Assembly (NCBI RefSeq): GCF_000455485.1
Contig: NZ_CBQR020000100.1
Span: forward strand, 49,743-113,742
Direction of reading: 5' to 3'
DNA from: Gorillibacterium massiliense
Lineage (GTDB): Bacteria; Bacillota; Bacilli; Paenibacillales; NBRC-103111
DNA length: 64,000 nt
Shown here: one piece after another, positions 7,999-17,107 of the stretch
How the letters are laid out: each line of letters opens with the position of its first letter
Numbering within the stretch: the first letter of the stretch is position 1
Notes under the pieces: model-generated
What the model was told of the DNA's origin: nothing
The model's database searches: none
Seen by the model: only the letters and a program-made list of their open reading frames with translations
Translations under genes and position numbers: made by a program

Positions 7999-8508
7999 CT
8001 AAAGCTCCAAAAACCAGTGGTTGCTCTGCATCATCGATCCTTTCGGGTATTCAACCTCGCACGGGCCATCCAAGGTAAACCCGAGCTTCCTGCATACCCC
8101 ATTGGAGCCGGGATTATCGATCGCTGGGAAAGCATGGATCGAGCGGTACTTTCTCTCGCGCTTAACGATGCCGATAACCTGAAGCATGGCCGCGGTAGCG
8201 AGCCCTTTGTTCTGATATAGCGGCAAAATACTCCAGCCCGTCTCGTAAACTTCTTCCCCTTGCCAGTCGCTGTCCCAGTATCCAACTGAGCCGACTTTTT
8301 CCCGATGCGGAAGTTGAACTACGCTAAACATATTTCCCGTTTTCTGCCCGGAAATATTCAAATACCGCTGATGCCGGTTCAGGAGTTTCTCCTCGGACTC
8401 CGGTCCGCCGAGATGCTCCGTCATTTCCGGAGTATTTTGCAAACGAAGCAAAACCAAATCGTCCTCGGACCATGCCCGGAGTTCCACTTGCACAGCATCC
8501 TTCGCCAT
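7999..8508 (-). CDS. GNAT-family N-acetyltransferase (RimJ/RimL type)
   Basis: A 169-residue single-domain acetyltransferase. The RimJ-like pattern is visible: ELRAWSEDDL at the start, a GSVGYWDSDW strand, the acetyl-CoA loop LYQNKGLATAAM (Q/R-x-x-G-x-A type), then NPGSNGVCRKLGF. The substrate cannot be predicted; members acetylate small molecules or protein N-termini. An AAAGGCGG site is 7 bases before ATG 8508, and a LexA-type palindrome lies directly upstream. It precedes the thrS promoter on the same strand; no obvious terminator separates them, so some read-through is possible. Confidence 0.88.
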   Translation of the reverse strand: MAKDAVQVELRAWSEDDLVLLRLQNTPEMTEHLGGPESEEKLLNRHQRYLNISGQKTGNMFSVVQLPHREKVGSVGYWDSDWQGEEVYETGWSILPLYQNKGLATAAMLQVIGIVKRERKYRSIHAFPAIDNPGSNGVCRKLGFTLDGPCEVEYPKGSMMQSNHWFLEL

Positions 8509-8525
8509 TTATTCGCCGCCTTTCA

Positions 8526-8539
8526 AGAACGTATGTTCT
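8526..8539 (-). promoter_or_regulatory. LexA (Cheo/DinR) box candidate upstream of GNAT gene
   Basis: The palindrome AGAACGTATGTTCT contains the Bacillus SOS core GAAC-N4-GTTC with the preferred R-N-R-Y centre; only the outermost C and G differ from the consensus. It lies 18 bases before the GNAT start and overlaps a minus-strand -10-like TATAGAAC. SOS control of the acetyltransferase is inferred. Confidence 0.6.
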
Positions 8540-8814
8540 ATATCAAGGGTAACTGAAAATGAGCAGGTGTGCAACTCCCCATCGGAAGTTCACAAAAAAT
8601 ATATAAGCCATTTGTTAGGATTGTACAAATTTCGCGAAGTTTCGACATGGAAGCCTTTACCAAACTCTACTATAATTAAAAGAAACTATTTTCTCTTTTA
8701 AGGATATTTTTCCTCGATCACTAAAATTAAGGAGGCGGAGATCGCTCCGAATCGCACTTTTCTTTTTTGAAAGTTACAACCTTTATCCCTATTTCGCTTT
8801 GGAGGTAATCGATA
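8540..8814 (+). promoter_or_regulatory. intergenic leader with -10 element for the SLH gene
   Basis: An AT-rich stretch between divergent genes. A perfect TATAAT at 8671-8676 has no good -35 at 17 bases. Downstream is a long leader with a small hairpin CGGAG/CTCCG around 8744-8758 followed by T-rich sequence, and a GGAGGT ribosome site at 8801-8806 that sets the TTG start of the next gene. I see no small gene here. Confidence 0.4.
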
Positions 8815-11800
8815 TTGAAAAAGACCAATAAACGTATGATATTATTTTTGCTTGTCTGGATGATGATCATCATGACGGTAGCGACTCCGGTTTCGGCTCA
8901 ATCCTTCCGGGATGCTAAAGGCCACTGGGCGCAAGCCGCAATCGAGAAATGGAGCGACTACGGGGTTGTAAACGGATCCAATGGAACGTTCAAACCCAAT
9001 GCCGACATAACGAGAGCAGAATTTGCAGCCATGCTCAATAACACGATGAAATACATAGAAAAAGGTGAGAATCCTTTTTCTGATTTGAAGAGCAATGACT
9101 GGTATGCCGACGCCATTTTGAAGCTGCATGCCGCAGGTGTTCTTAATGGATCGGACGGCAAAGCATCTCCTGTTGGACAACTGACTCGCCAGGAAGCCGC
9201 CGTCATGATCGCGCACGCTTTTCATATGGATGACACCTCGTCAACAGCCAGTGTTTTCAAGGATAATGACGCCATTGCCTCTTGGGCCAAGGGTGCTGTC
9301 GCCGCCCTGTCCGCGAAAAAGGTACTAAACGGTATGCCGGATGGAACCTTCCAGCCATTATCCCACCTAACGAAAGCAGAAGCGGTTACGATTTTAAACA
9401 ATTTGCTGCAAGTGCTAATCACGAAATCCGGAACGTATTCCGAGAATGTTCAAGGCAATGCCTTGATCAACACGGGTGGAGTCACCTTACAGAATTCGAG
9501 CATTTCGGGGGATCTCTATATCGCTCCTGGCGTGGGAGAAGGCGAAGTGACCCTGAACAACGTCAAAATCGCCGGTTCCGTGATCGTCCAAGGGGGCGGG
9601 GAGCATTCGGTGATCTTGAATAGCGTCAGTGTCGGAGGCTCCTTGATCGTCAATAAAGCTGGCGGCAAAATCCGCATTGTCGCAACAGGAACAACCTCCG
9701 TATCTGTCGTCAGGCTCGAGAGCGGAGCGCTGTTGGTAACCAAGGAACTGTCGGCCGGCGGCGGGATTGAAACCGTCGAAATCCCGGCAAGTCTCGCAGC
9801 AGATCAAAAAATCGTCCTGGAAGGCACGTTTGCGAAAGTGACCAACTATGCGAAATCCGCCAACATCACAGCCAACGGCACGATCAAAGAGTTGGATGCC
9901 CAAGCGGATACTGCCGTAACCGGGAATGTTACCATCGACAAATATTCAGGTACTGACGGCGTTGCGATTACCGTAAATGACAAATCTGTTCAGCCCGGAC
10001 AGAATAGCGGTGGTGGTGGCTTCTTCGGGGGCGGCGGAGGTGGCGGTGCCCAAATCATCGCGGTAACCGGCGTATCCATTGACTCATCCGACGCTACGAT
10101 GGTCATCGGTGAGACAAAAACATTAACGGCTACCGTTCTACCAAGCAATGCGACTAACAATAAGGTTACGTGGACTGTCGCCGATGGCAGCACTAACGTC
10201 ATCACCGTCAGCCAAACCGGCGTCGTCACCGCCGTAGGTAAAGGAACAAAGAACGTCAAGGTTGTAACGGATGACGGCAGCAAAACAAACCAGATCGCCA
10301 TAACGGTCGTTGGCCAGGAACAAGCCATCTTCACCGCCATTGAAAAGGATTATCTCGGAACAAATGCAAGCCGCAACGCGATTATGGCAGACTTGAATCT
10401 TATAACGTCCCTGCCGGCATATCCCGGCGTCTCGATCGCTTGGAGTTCGGACAAGGAGGGCGTTTTATCTGCCGTCGGAAAAGTAACGAGAGGCAACGAC
10501 GACCAAATCGTCAACCTCACCGCAACCGTAAGCGGAAGCATTTCAGGAACGAAAACCTACGAAATGATCGTCCGCGAAGAAGGCGTGATCAGCGTGGAAA
10601 CCAGCGATTATATCGATTCGTATTTTGCCGACGGTTACCCGCAGGCCTATATGAAAAACGGATCGCTTTGGGTTCGATATAAGCTGACGAAACCGGCGGA
10701 AGTGTTCATGACCGTCGATTCGCTGCCCGACTCCCCACAATCGGACATACAGGCTGTGCTTGAAGGCTACTCTGGTAAAAATCGCAATATCGACTATGTG
10801 GGAGATTATCCTTATTTCAACATCGAAGCCTCCCAAGTCAATCAAATCCAAGAATTTCAAACGGTGAGCGACCCGGGACACATTGGCTCGGCTCGCGTGA
10901 ACTTCGTTATCCGCGATAAAACCAATCATCTTTCCAGCGATGTAACATCTATTTTGCTGAAGCACACTCATCCGACTTACGAATACTCGCCAAGCCCTTT
11001 TACCATAGCGATCAATCAGGCGTTGTCAAAAATTTACGTTCACTTCACGACTTATTTGAATGAAAAGAGTTCAATAGTCCCCGGGGACTTTACATTAGAC
11101 AGCGCCGGGTCCATAACAAAAGCCAGCATTGTAAACTCCCCCGATCCCGCACATGGAGGCGCCTATATTGCACTTGATGTCAGTGGCCTAGCTACGAATT
11201 CCTATTATGGAACTCTTCATTTATCATACAAAGGGAATAGTTTGCAGGACTATTCAGGTCGGTCCATTCACGAATTCTCCAATATGGTTGTATCGACCCA
11301 CGAGCAAGCTGCCCGCGTCATGGTTAGCCCCGACCGAAAGAAGGTAATGGCTCGAATATACCCAAGTTGGGATTCTTCAGGGATTGGCGGAATCGAAAAT
11401 AACCCGAGCAATCGCATAACGGTTTCCGTTGGAGACGCCGTATATCAGCCTGCCGCCACTGCTTATGAAGACATCCGCATCATGAAGACCTTTTATTTCA
11501 CTTTCGCCGAACCGCTTCCGAAAGGGAATGTCACCCTCAAAATCGACACATCTGGAATGACAGACCTGGCCATGGATCCATTCACAGATCCGATCATGTC
11601 GACGCTAGTTTTTCAACTTGACTATGCAGGTACGCCGACCGCCTCTTATAAGGATGGCTACTTGAAGCTTACGTTCGCTAACGGCTTTATAGCGGATACA
11701 CTGAGCTCGGCAGCAGGATTGGTGGTTCGTATTGGAGGGGTTGATTACACTCTACGAGGATTCATCGCTAAGCCCGACCCGTTTATCCAACCGGAGAAAA

Positions 11801-12006
11801 ATGCATGGAATGTTTACGCCATCGACTTGAACGATAAATATTCGTCTCACATTAAGAATGTGATCGAAAATGCTTTCAGAAACGGGCAGCAGGTCCAGGT
11901 GAAATACATGAAAACGAATGGTGCAAATCCACTTCAGTTAGGTGATTCCATGGGAACGCTTGTTGATGACTTCGACTATGTGACGGTCACGCCATCTCCC
12001 AACTAA
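8815..12006 (+). CDS. large SLH-domain surface protein with Ig-like domains
   Basis: A 1063-residue exported protein. TTG 8815 is the start, fixed by GGAGGT 8 bases upstream. A signal peptide (1-28, ending PVSAQ) is followed by three SLH domains (about 30-77, 87-136, 146-198) with GTFKPNADITRAEF-type motifs, which anchor proteins to pyruvylated wall polymer. Next come an asparagine-rich beta-helix-like region (about 210-385), a glycine-only linker (GGGGFFGGGGGGG, near 397-410), a Big_2 Ig-like domain (about 412-497, TLTATVLPSNATNNKVTWT) and an atrophied Ig-like domain (IAWSSDKEGVLSAVGKV). A 450-residue C-terminal part has no assignment. It is probably a cell-wall-attached structural or adhesive protein. 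Confidence 0.9.
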   Translation: MKKTNKRMILFLLVWMMIIMTVATPVSAQSFRDAKGHWAQAAIEKWSDYGVVNGSNGTFKPNADITRAEFAAMLNNTMKYIEKGENPFSDLKSNDWYADAILKLHAAGVLNGSDGKASPVGQLTRQEAAVMIAHAFHMDDTSSTASVFKDNDAIASWAKGAVAALSAKKVLNGMPDGTFQPLSHLTKAEAVTILNNLLQVLITKSGTYSENVQGNALINTGGVTLQNSSISGDLYIAPGVGEGEVTLNNVKIAGSVIVQGGGEHSVILNSVSVGGSLIVNKAGGKIRIVATGTTSVSVVRLESGALLVTKELSAGGGIETVEIPASLAADQKIVLEGTFAKVTNYAKSANITANGTIKELDAQADTAVTGNVTIDKYSGTDGVAITVNDKSVQPGQNSGGGGFFGGGGGGGAQIIAVTGVSIDSSDATMVIGETKTLTATVLPSNATNNKVTWTVADGSTNVITVSQTGVVTAVGKGTKNVKVVTDDGSKTNQIAITVVGQEQAIFTAIEKDYLGTNASRNAIMADLNLITSLPAYPGVSIAWSSDKEGVLSAVGKVTRGNDDQIVNLTATVSGSISGTKTYEMIVREEGVISVETSDYIDSYFADGYPQAYMKNGSLWVRYKLTKPAEVFMTVDSLPDSPQSDIQAVLEGYSGKNRNIDYVGDYPYFNIEASQVNQIQEFQTVSDPGHIGSARVNFVIRDKTNHLSSDVTSILLKHTHPTYEYSPSPFTIAINQALSKIYVHFTTYLNEKSSIVPGDFTLDSAGSITKASIVNSPDPAHGGAYIALDVSGLATNSYYGTLHLSYKGNSLQDYSGRSIHEFSNMVVSTHEQAARVMVSPDRKKVMARIYPSWDSSGIGGIENNPSNRITVSVGDAVYQPAATAYEDIRIMKTFYFTFAEPLPKGNVTLKIDTSGMTDLAMDPFTDPIMSTLVFQLDYAGTPTASYKDGYLKLTFANGFIADTLSSAAGLVVRIGGVDYTLRGFIAKPDPFIQPEKNAWNVYAIDLNDKYSSHIKNVIENAFRNGQQVQVKYMKTNGANPLQLGDSMGTLVDDFDYVTVTPSPN

Positions 12007-12024
12007 TCATGCTCTCCCTCTTCC

Positions 12025-12063
12025 GAGATTGCCTTTGGTTTCCGAACCGGGCAATCTCTTTTT
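12025..12063 (+). terminator. rho-independent terminator after SLH gene
   Basis: Nine-base perfect stem GAGATTGCC/GGCAATCTC followed by TTTTT, starting 19 bases after the stop codon at 12006. Confidence 0.85.
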
Positions 12064-12146
12064 CATGTCCGCATCGCCCTCATATTCTTTTCCCAGCAAA
12101 AATAGTATGCTAAAAACAAAAAGAGAACCGATGGGAGTGTTGACGG

Positions 12147-12803
12147 ATGGCGGTAAAGGTTGCCCTCTTTGACTTCGACGGGACGCTAGCGGATACGTTG
12201 CCTTTGGCATTCCGGTCATTTCAGTCCGTATTTGCGAAATACGATCAGCGGATAGTTACGAAAGAGGAGCTCGTGAAGATGTTCGGGCCGACGGAAGACG
12301 GAATCCTTTCGGCTAACCTAGCCAATGCCACCGTACTGGCCGATGCGACGCGCCATTTTTACGACGTGTATAAACAAGACCACCGGCAAGTCGTCCACCC
12401 CCACCCGGACATCCTCTCACTGCTGCAGACACTCAAGGAACACGGCATCCGCATCGGCGTGATCACCGGAAAAAGCCGGAGAGCCTACGAGATATCAGCG
12501 GAAGCGTTGGAGATGGCGCCATTTTTCGATCTGGTCATCACCGGGGACGATGTGGAACGACCGAAGCCCGACCCCGAGGGCGTGCTGAAAGCAATGACAA
12601 CCCTAAACGGGCACAAAGAGGATACCATCTTCCTGGGCGACAGCATCGCCGACGTCAAGGCAGGGCAGGCGGCAGGTGTCCGCACCTTCGCTGTGCAATG
12701 GCTATCCACCTCCCAAAGCTCCGAATTCGAGCTGAGTCCGGAACACATCTATCGAACGGTTCCGCCCTTTCTCGACTGGGTATTCGGTGAAAATAAGGAA
12801 TAA
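12147..12803 (+). CDS. HAD-superfamily phosphatase (Gph/PpaX-like)
   Basis: A 218-residue haloacid-dehalogenase-type hydrolase. Motif I FDFDGTLADT (about 8-17) carries the nucleophilic Asp, motif II is GVITGKSRRA, and motif III/IV are KPDPEGV and FLGDSIADVKAG. A four-helix C1 cap lies between motifs I and II. Such enzymes hydrolyse phosphoglycolate, pyrophosphate or sugar phosphates; the substrate cannot be fixed here. The start is ATG 12147 with GGGAGTG upstream. It is monocistronic in appearance, with 89 bases to glutamate racemase. Confidence 0.88.
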   Translation: MAVKVALFDFDGTLADTLPLAFRSFQSVFAKYDQRIVTKEELVKMFGPTEDGILSANLANATVLADATRHFYDVYKQDHRQVVHPHPDILSLLQTLKEHGIRIGVITGKSRRAYEISAEALEMAPFFDLVITGDDVERPKPDPEGVLKAMTTLNGHKEDTIFLGDSIADVKAGQAAGVRTFAVQWLSTSQSSEFELSPEHIYRTVPPFLDWVFGENKE

Positions 12804-12892
12804 AGGCGCGTTCATGTTGCTCCGAGGGGCACACTCGCTATATGCTATAGGAAGACATCATTCCAATCTCTTGCGATAGGAGTCACCCCTCT

Positions 12893-13687
12893 ATGACAAT
12901 TGGCTTCTTCGACTCCGGTATTGGCGGGGTTACGGTATTGGCAGAATCGCTGCGTCGGCTCCCAGCGGAGGATTACCTGTATATGGCCGACACGCTGCAT
13001 GTTCCATACGGCACGAAATCGAAAGAGGATGTGCAGATATACGTTCTTGAAGCGGTGGACCGGATGATCCGGCAAGGCATTGATGCTCTTGTAGTAGCTT
13101 GCAACACCGCAACCAGCATCACTATAAATGAATTAAGGGAGCGCTATTCGCTTCCGATCATCGGTATGGAGCCGGCGGTTAAACCGGCAGTGGAAATGAA
13201 CCGGGCGACAGGAAAAAAAGTGCTCGTATTCGCCACCCCCCTCACCTTGCAGCAGCCGAGATATTACGCCCTAGTGTCCCGGGTAGACGAGGAAGGTATC
13301 GTGGAATCCTTACCGTTGCCTGAACTTGTCCATTACTGCGAAGCGCTTCAGTTTGATCGAAAAATAATGGGTGATTACTTTCGCTCCAAGCTTGCTTCCT
13401 ACGATCTAAACAATTACGGCATTGTAGTCTTGGGCTGCACCCACTATATCTACTATGAAGAGATTTTGCGGGAGCTCTTACCGCCTCATATCCAGATTGT
13501 TGACGGGAACGTCGGTACCGTCAGACGGCTTATGGCGCAGTTGACCCGCTACGGAATCACAGCCGACAAAGGAAGCGGCCGTGTGCGGTTCATGTGCACC
13601 GGCGATGAGCCCGAATATCTGGCCAAAATGCAAACTGCCCTGACTTTGCTTCAGGAAGCGGCGGTTACTCCGGTTTCCTCCGAATGA
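12893..13687 (+). CDS. murI: glutamate racemase
   Basis: A 264-residue Asp/Glu racemase making D-glutamate for peptidoglycan. The substrate loop FFDSGIGGVTVL is at 5-16. The first catalytic cysteine is in VVACNTATS (Cys70) and the second in LGCTHYIYY (Cys182 with His184). The usual HYP after the second Cys reads HYI, and the usual GDxxxxPYG reads ADTLHVPYG (32-40), mild deviations for the family. A TAGGAG-type site is upstream. The length is normal and no operon partner is obvious. Confidence 0.9.
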   Translation: MTIGFFDSGIGGVTVLAESLRRLPAEDYLYMADTLHVPYGTKSKEDVQIYVLEAVDRMIRQGIDALVVACNTATSITINELRERYSLPIIGMEPAVKPAVEMNRATGKKVLVFATPLTLQQPRYYALVSRVDEEGIVESLPLPELVHYCEALQFDRKIMGDYFRSKLASYDLNNYGIVVLGCTHYIYYEEILRELLPPHIQIVDGNVGTVRRLMAQLTRYGITADKGSGRVRFMCTGDEPEYLAKMQTALTLLQEAAVTPVSSE

Positions 13688-13720
13688 GGCGGAACTAAGG
13701 CTACAACTCCCCATACCGAA

Positions 13721-13756
13721 AACAAACGCCCTCCATACTGCCGGAGGGCGTTTGTT
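13721..13756 (+). terminator. bidirectional terminator between murI and RCC1-type gene
   Basis: Fourteen-base perfect inverted repeat AACAAACGCCCTCC/GGAGGGCGTTTGTT with an eight-base loop. A- and T-rich flanks on both sides fit use by both convergent genes. Confidence 0.88.
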
Positions 13757-13769
13757 TAGAAAAAGGCGT

Positions 13770-16700
13770 TTATTTCTTGTCGCGGATCTGCACGAGCAAT
13801 CCGCTATCCCCGTAGCTGAACAAGCTGCTGTTCGCCCAGAGCAGGCCTCTCGCATTATACGGTACTTCCGTATCGTAAAAATCCCAGTTCTTCAAGTCAG
13901 GCGATACACCGATTATGCTGCCCTGCTTATACCGGTAATCCTTTCCGGTCCAGACCAGCCGTCCGCCAGCATAAAGTTGGGGGTCCTCCTTAACATAATC
14001 GTCGTAGGTTCCTTTTACCGTGGACCAGGCTATACCGTCCTTGGAGGTGTACACATGATCGGACATGATAATAAAACCATCCGCTTTCGCCATCACATTG
14101 GTAAACACGTTTGCCGGCCGGTTATAGTAATATTCGCCCGTTGAAGAATCCATCCTCTTCCATGAGGGATTATCCTTACCTAGAGTGAACGAAGTTTCCG
14201 TCCATTTGTTCAGATCCCCCGATGTAAGGACGACCGCCGTCTTGTTTTTCGTTCCCACCGCCACGACGGTTCCTTTATTCACCGCAACATCGAGAATGAA
14301 GGCCGATGTTTTCGCCCCCGCTTTCCAGGACGTTCCGTTTGCCGACGTATAAAATTGGCTGCCGGAGGCTTCCCCCGATTTGTTATACGTTTGGCTTACG
14401 GCCAAATACGTCTTCCCCGTCCAAACGACTCGTGCCAAGTATCCCCCGGAGGCGACGGTCGACTTCTTCCAGCCCGTTCCGGTTGCCGACGTGTACGCAG
14501 AACTTCCACCGACCGCGACAAACCCACCGCTTCCATAGGTCACCGAGGAAAGATACGGCTGGCCGGTGGAATAGCGGTCCGACGTCAGCGTCTTCGTCCA
14601 GTTTCCGCCGTCCTTGCTCGTCCAAATCGCCGGCACGTCGTAAACCATATCCGAACCTACCGCTACGTAAAGTCCGTTAGCATAGACCATGTCATAGAAA
14701 TAGGAAGCCGGATAAGGCTTGACTTTTACGGACCAGTTGACCCCGTCCTTCGACACGGCAATCGAGCCGTCTTCCCGGCCGAACCCGACGAAATTCTGAC
14801 CATCCTTTAAGACGCTCATAGCAAAAGGCTGGTTGGCGATCTTTTGCTTCGTCCAGTGCAGTTTGTCGGTTGACGTGTAAAGGGCTCCTTCACCTCTCCA
14901 TAAAACCCCGTATATCATATACTTGGCTCCGACTTTGAACATGGGGCTTAAGCCGATATCGTACAAAGCCGGCTCATTTCTCACCAAAGAAAAGGTAATG
15001 CCGTCTTTTGACGTGAAAATATTGCCGTAATAATCAATCGCCGTTATCGTTCCGTCCGCCGCCACTTCCATGATGCTCGCCCAGTAATTGGGGATTAACC
15101 TGTCTCCGTTATACATGGCCTCATATCTAAGGTTCGGCTTGATGGAGCCCGATTGCTGTTTCCAGCTCTTTAAATCGTCGGAAGTATAGAGCAGCATCTC
15201 GGCTTTCACTTTATCCTTGGCTTTGACGGTAAATTGGTTCCGGCTGGAAGCCGCACCTTCATATGTATATCCGCCCGACATGACGACGTACCGCTTCCCG
15301 TTCCAGACGAGCTCACCATGATCCGGCACGGTGCCCCGTTTCTCCCAAGATACACCGTCGGCTGAAACGTAGACGGGCATCTCGTCGTCTCCCATCCTTA
15401 CAGCACTAAGAACGTATTGGTTCTGAATGTAATCCACGTTCGATACGGAATAGGCTCCGTCATCATTTCTTAGCTCGAAGGAAGTCCAAGTCTTTCCATC
15501 CAAGGACCAGAAGGTTTGGGGCATAGAGGTGTTGAACGTTGAAAAATAGAAACGATCCTTGGCAAAAATAAGAGTCGTGTACTTGCTCTCCGCAGGGAGA
15601 GGCGCTTTGGACCAGGTATTGCCGAAATCCGTCGAGCGCATCAAGTACCGGTCGGTAGTGGCGACGATGACTCCTTTGCCGTTACCCGCAGACGACCCTA
15701 CCAAATTGCCGTCCAATCCAGAAGGGGAAATATCGAATCGGGTGCCGCCGTCCGCCTTCTTCAAGGAAAACTTAACCTTTACCGGAGATGCGATCACTTT
15801 AGTGCTGGAAGCCGCTCCAACCTGGCCGGCTGCGTTATTGCCCCACGACCAAATGTCTCCCGCCGCATCTACCGCAAAGCTGTGATCTGCGCCGTATCCG
15901 CTTGCGATGGTGACGATGTTCTGTAACCCGCTGACCTGGATGGGAACGATGCTGTCTTCTTTGCTGCCGTCACCCAGTTGCCCCAAACCGTTCACTCCCC
16001 AGGCCCGAACCGTGCCATCCTCAAGGAGCGCCAGAAAATGGTTAGCACCGGACGCAAGCTTGCGCACGTGATTAAGGCCTGCAACGGGAGCGGCCTCAAA
16101 ATACCCCCGATCGCGGGGAAACAATTGCAGATCACCTTTCAGCTTGCCTGTTCCCCAAGCCCAAACGGATCCGTCTTTGCGCAGGGCGTAACCTGTCGTC
16201 TGATTGTTGTCAAAGGTAAGCTCCACCGCATCGGTCAGCCCCTGAACCTGGACACCCTCATCCATTCCGGACAATCCCAAAAACCAAACGGTTCCGTCAG
16301 CTTTAATCCCGTAGCCATCCTCAATGGTGACGATGCCATCCAGGCTTGCCTTTCGCGTATTTACGGTAAAAAATTTCCCGCCTGGCATATCCGTCCAGGT
16401 CACCAGTTCGCCGTTCTCTTTCCATGCAAAAATATAAGTATCGCTTGCCGATATTTCCTTTACATTCGCTACACCCGGAACCTGTACGAACATCGCCTTT
16501 GCTTGTTGGTAAGGCTCATGCACCCATACGGTTCCATCCTCCAGCAGAACTGCCGTCGTTTCATCTTTCGTGCACAGTTCTTTTATAGGCTTGTTCGTAA
16601 AAAAGCCCATTGCCTTAGGCGCATCAATCCCTGCGACAAATGCAAAATCGTCATAGTGGCCCCAAGCATAAAGCTTTCCGCTCGCATCAAGAAGATAAGA

Positions 16701-16862
16701 TTGTGAGCTTCCCGCCGCCAGAGTCCGCGGAACGGATGCGGAAACGGAGTTCCCTTCGGCATGGGCAGGCGTGCTCCACTTGCTGATCGGGAATGTTGCC
16801 GATAACGCTATAATCAAAACCAAAGTTCCCGCCCATCTGCGGAAGGAAGAAAAATACGACAT
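13770..16862 (-). CDS. very large secreted protein: RCC1-like repeats plus sialidase-type beta-propeller repeats
   Basis: About 1030 residues from ATG 16862, preferred because GAGGT lies about 10 bases upstream; an in-frame ATG at 16880 is possible. A signal peptide (FRRWAGTLVLIIALSATF...AHAEG) leads into RCC1/alpha-tubulin-suppressor repeats (about 35-370; W-x-W-G motifs such as VRAWGVNGLGQLGDG and IWSWGNNAAGQVGA). A second half of many T-S-x-D-G/W-T-K repeats (LYTSTDKLHWTKQ, IWTSKDGGNWTKT) is typical of BNR/sialidase-like propellers. No wall-anchoring domain or catalytic triad is evident, so it may be an extracellular binding protein. It is monocistronic. Confidence 0.85.
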   Translation of the reverse strand: MSYFSSFRRWAGTLVLIIALSATFPISKWSTPAHAEGNSVSASVPRTLAAGSSQSYLLDASGKLYAWGHYDDFAFVAGIDAPKAMGFFTNKPIKELCTKDETTAVLLEDGTVWVHEPYQQAKAMFVQVPGVANVKEISASDTYIFAWKENGELVTWTDMPGGKFFTVNTRKASLDGIVTIEDGYGIKADGTVWFLGLSGMDEGVQVQGLTDAVELTFDNNQTTGYALRKDGSVWAWGTGKLKGDLQLFPRDRGYFEAAPVAGLNHVRKLASGANHFLALLEDGTVRAWGVNGLGQLGDGSKEDSIVPIQVSGLQNIVTIASGYGADHSFAVDAAGDIWSWGNNAAGQVGAASSTKVIASPVKVKFSLKKADGGTRFDISPSGLDGNLVGSSAGNGKGVIVATTDRYLMRSTDFGNTWSKAPLPAESKYTTLIFAKDRFYFSTFNTSMPQTFWSLDGKTWTSFELRNDDGAYSVSNVDYIQNQYVLSAVRMGDDEMPVYVSADGVSWEKRGTVPDHGELVWNGKRYVVMSGGYTYEGAASSRNQFTVKAKDKVKAEMLLYTSDDLKSWKQQSGSIKPNLRYEAMYNGDRLIPNYWASIMEVAADGTITAIDYYGNIFTSKDGITFSLVRNEPALYDIGLSPMFKVGAKYMIYGVLWRGEGALYTSTDKLHWTKQKIANQPFAMSVLKDGQNFVGFGREDGSIAVSKDGVNWSVKVKPYPASYFYDMVYANGLYVAVGSDMVYDVPAIWTSKDGGNWTKTLTSDRYSTGQPYLSSVTYGSGGFVAVGGSSAYTSATGTGWKKSTVASGGYLARVVWTGKTYLAVSQTYNKSGEASGSQFYTSANGTSWKAGAKTSAFILDVAVNKGTVVAVGTKNKTAVVLTSGDLNKWTETSFTLGKDNPSWKRMDSSTGEYYYNRPANVFTNVMAKADGFIIMSDHVYTSKDGIAWSTVKGTYDDYVKEDPQLYAGGRLVWTGKDYRYKQGSIIGVSPDLKNWDFYDTEVPYNARGLLWANSSLFSYGDSGLLVQIRDKK

Positions 16863-16952
16863 AATGGCAAAAAACCTCATTTCTTGGAATGGTTCTTCCA
16901 TTTTATATGGGATGCCTTCATTTCGCTGTGAGATTTGTGGACATGCAAAAAG

Positions 16953-17067
16953 AGCCCAGTCCGCGCCTTCAGCATGCCCGCTACAAAAGTTTCAGCAAAC
17001 ATTCAGTACCGCTTAAGCAGTCGCTAAGCTTGGTTTCAGGTACCCGGAAAATAATGGACTGTGGGCT
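16953..17067. other. candidate structured RNA element between divergent genes
   Basis: Two distant segments pair: AGCCCAGTCC (16953-16962) and GGACTGTGGGCT (17056-17067). They enclose about 93 bases containing a hairpin GCTTA/TAAGC and a GGTACC motif. Read leftward, the closing stem is followed by TTTTT (16946-16950), like a terminator or expression platform for the gene starting at 16862. Read rightward, it would be a leader of the gene at 17108. No known riboswitch class fits well. Confidence 0.35.
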
Positions 17068-17107
17068 TGCCGAGATTTTCCTACTCATGAGAGGAGCCCG
17101 GCCATTT

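Noticed and set aside
7894-8220. Plus-strand frame of about 108 codons starting with a hydrophobic segment
   Set aside because: It covers the thrS promoter and the opposite strand of the GNAT gene; no ribosome site or family resemblance.
16985-17052. Possible c-di-GMP-I (GEMM) riboswitch on the plus strand
   Set aside because: Short motif matches occur in the right order, but the tetraloop-receptor stem is missing and the distance between the last two motifs is about 12 bases, too short for the class.
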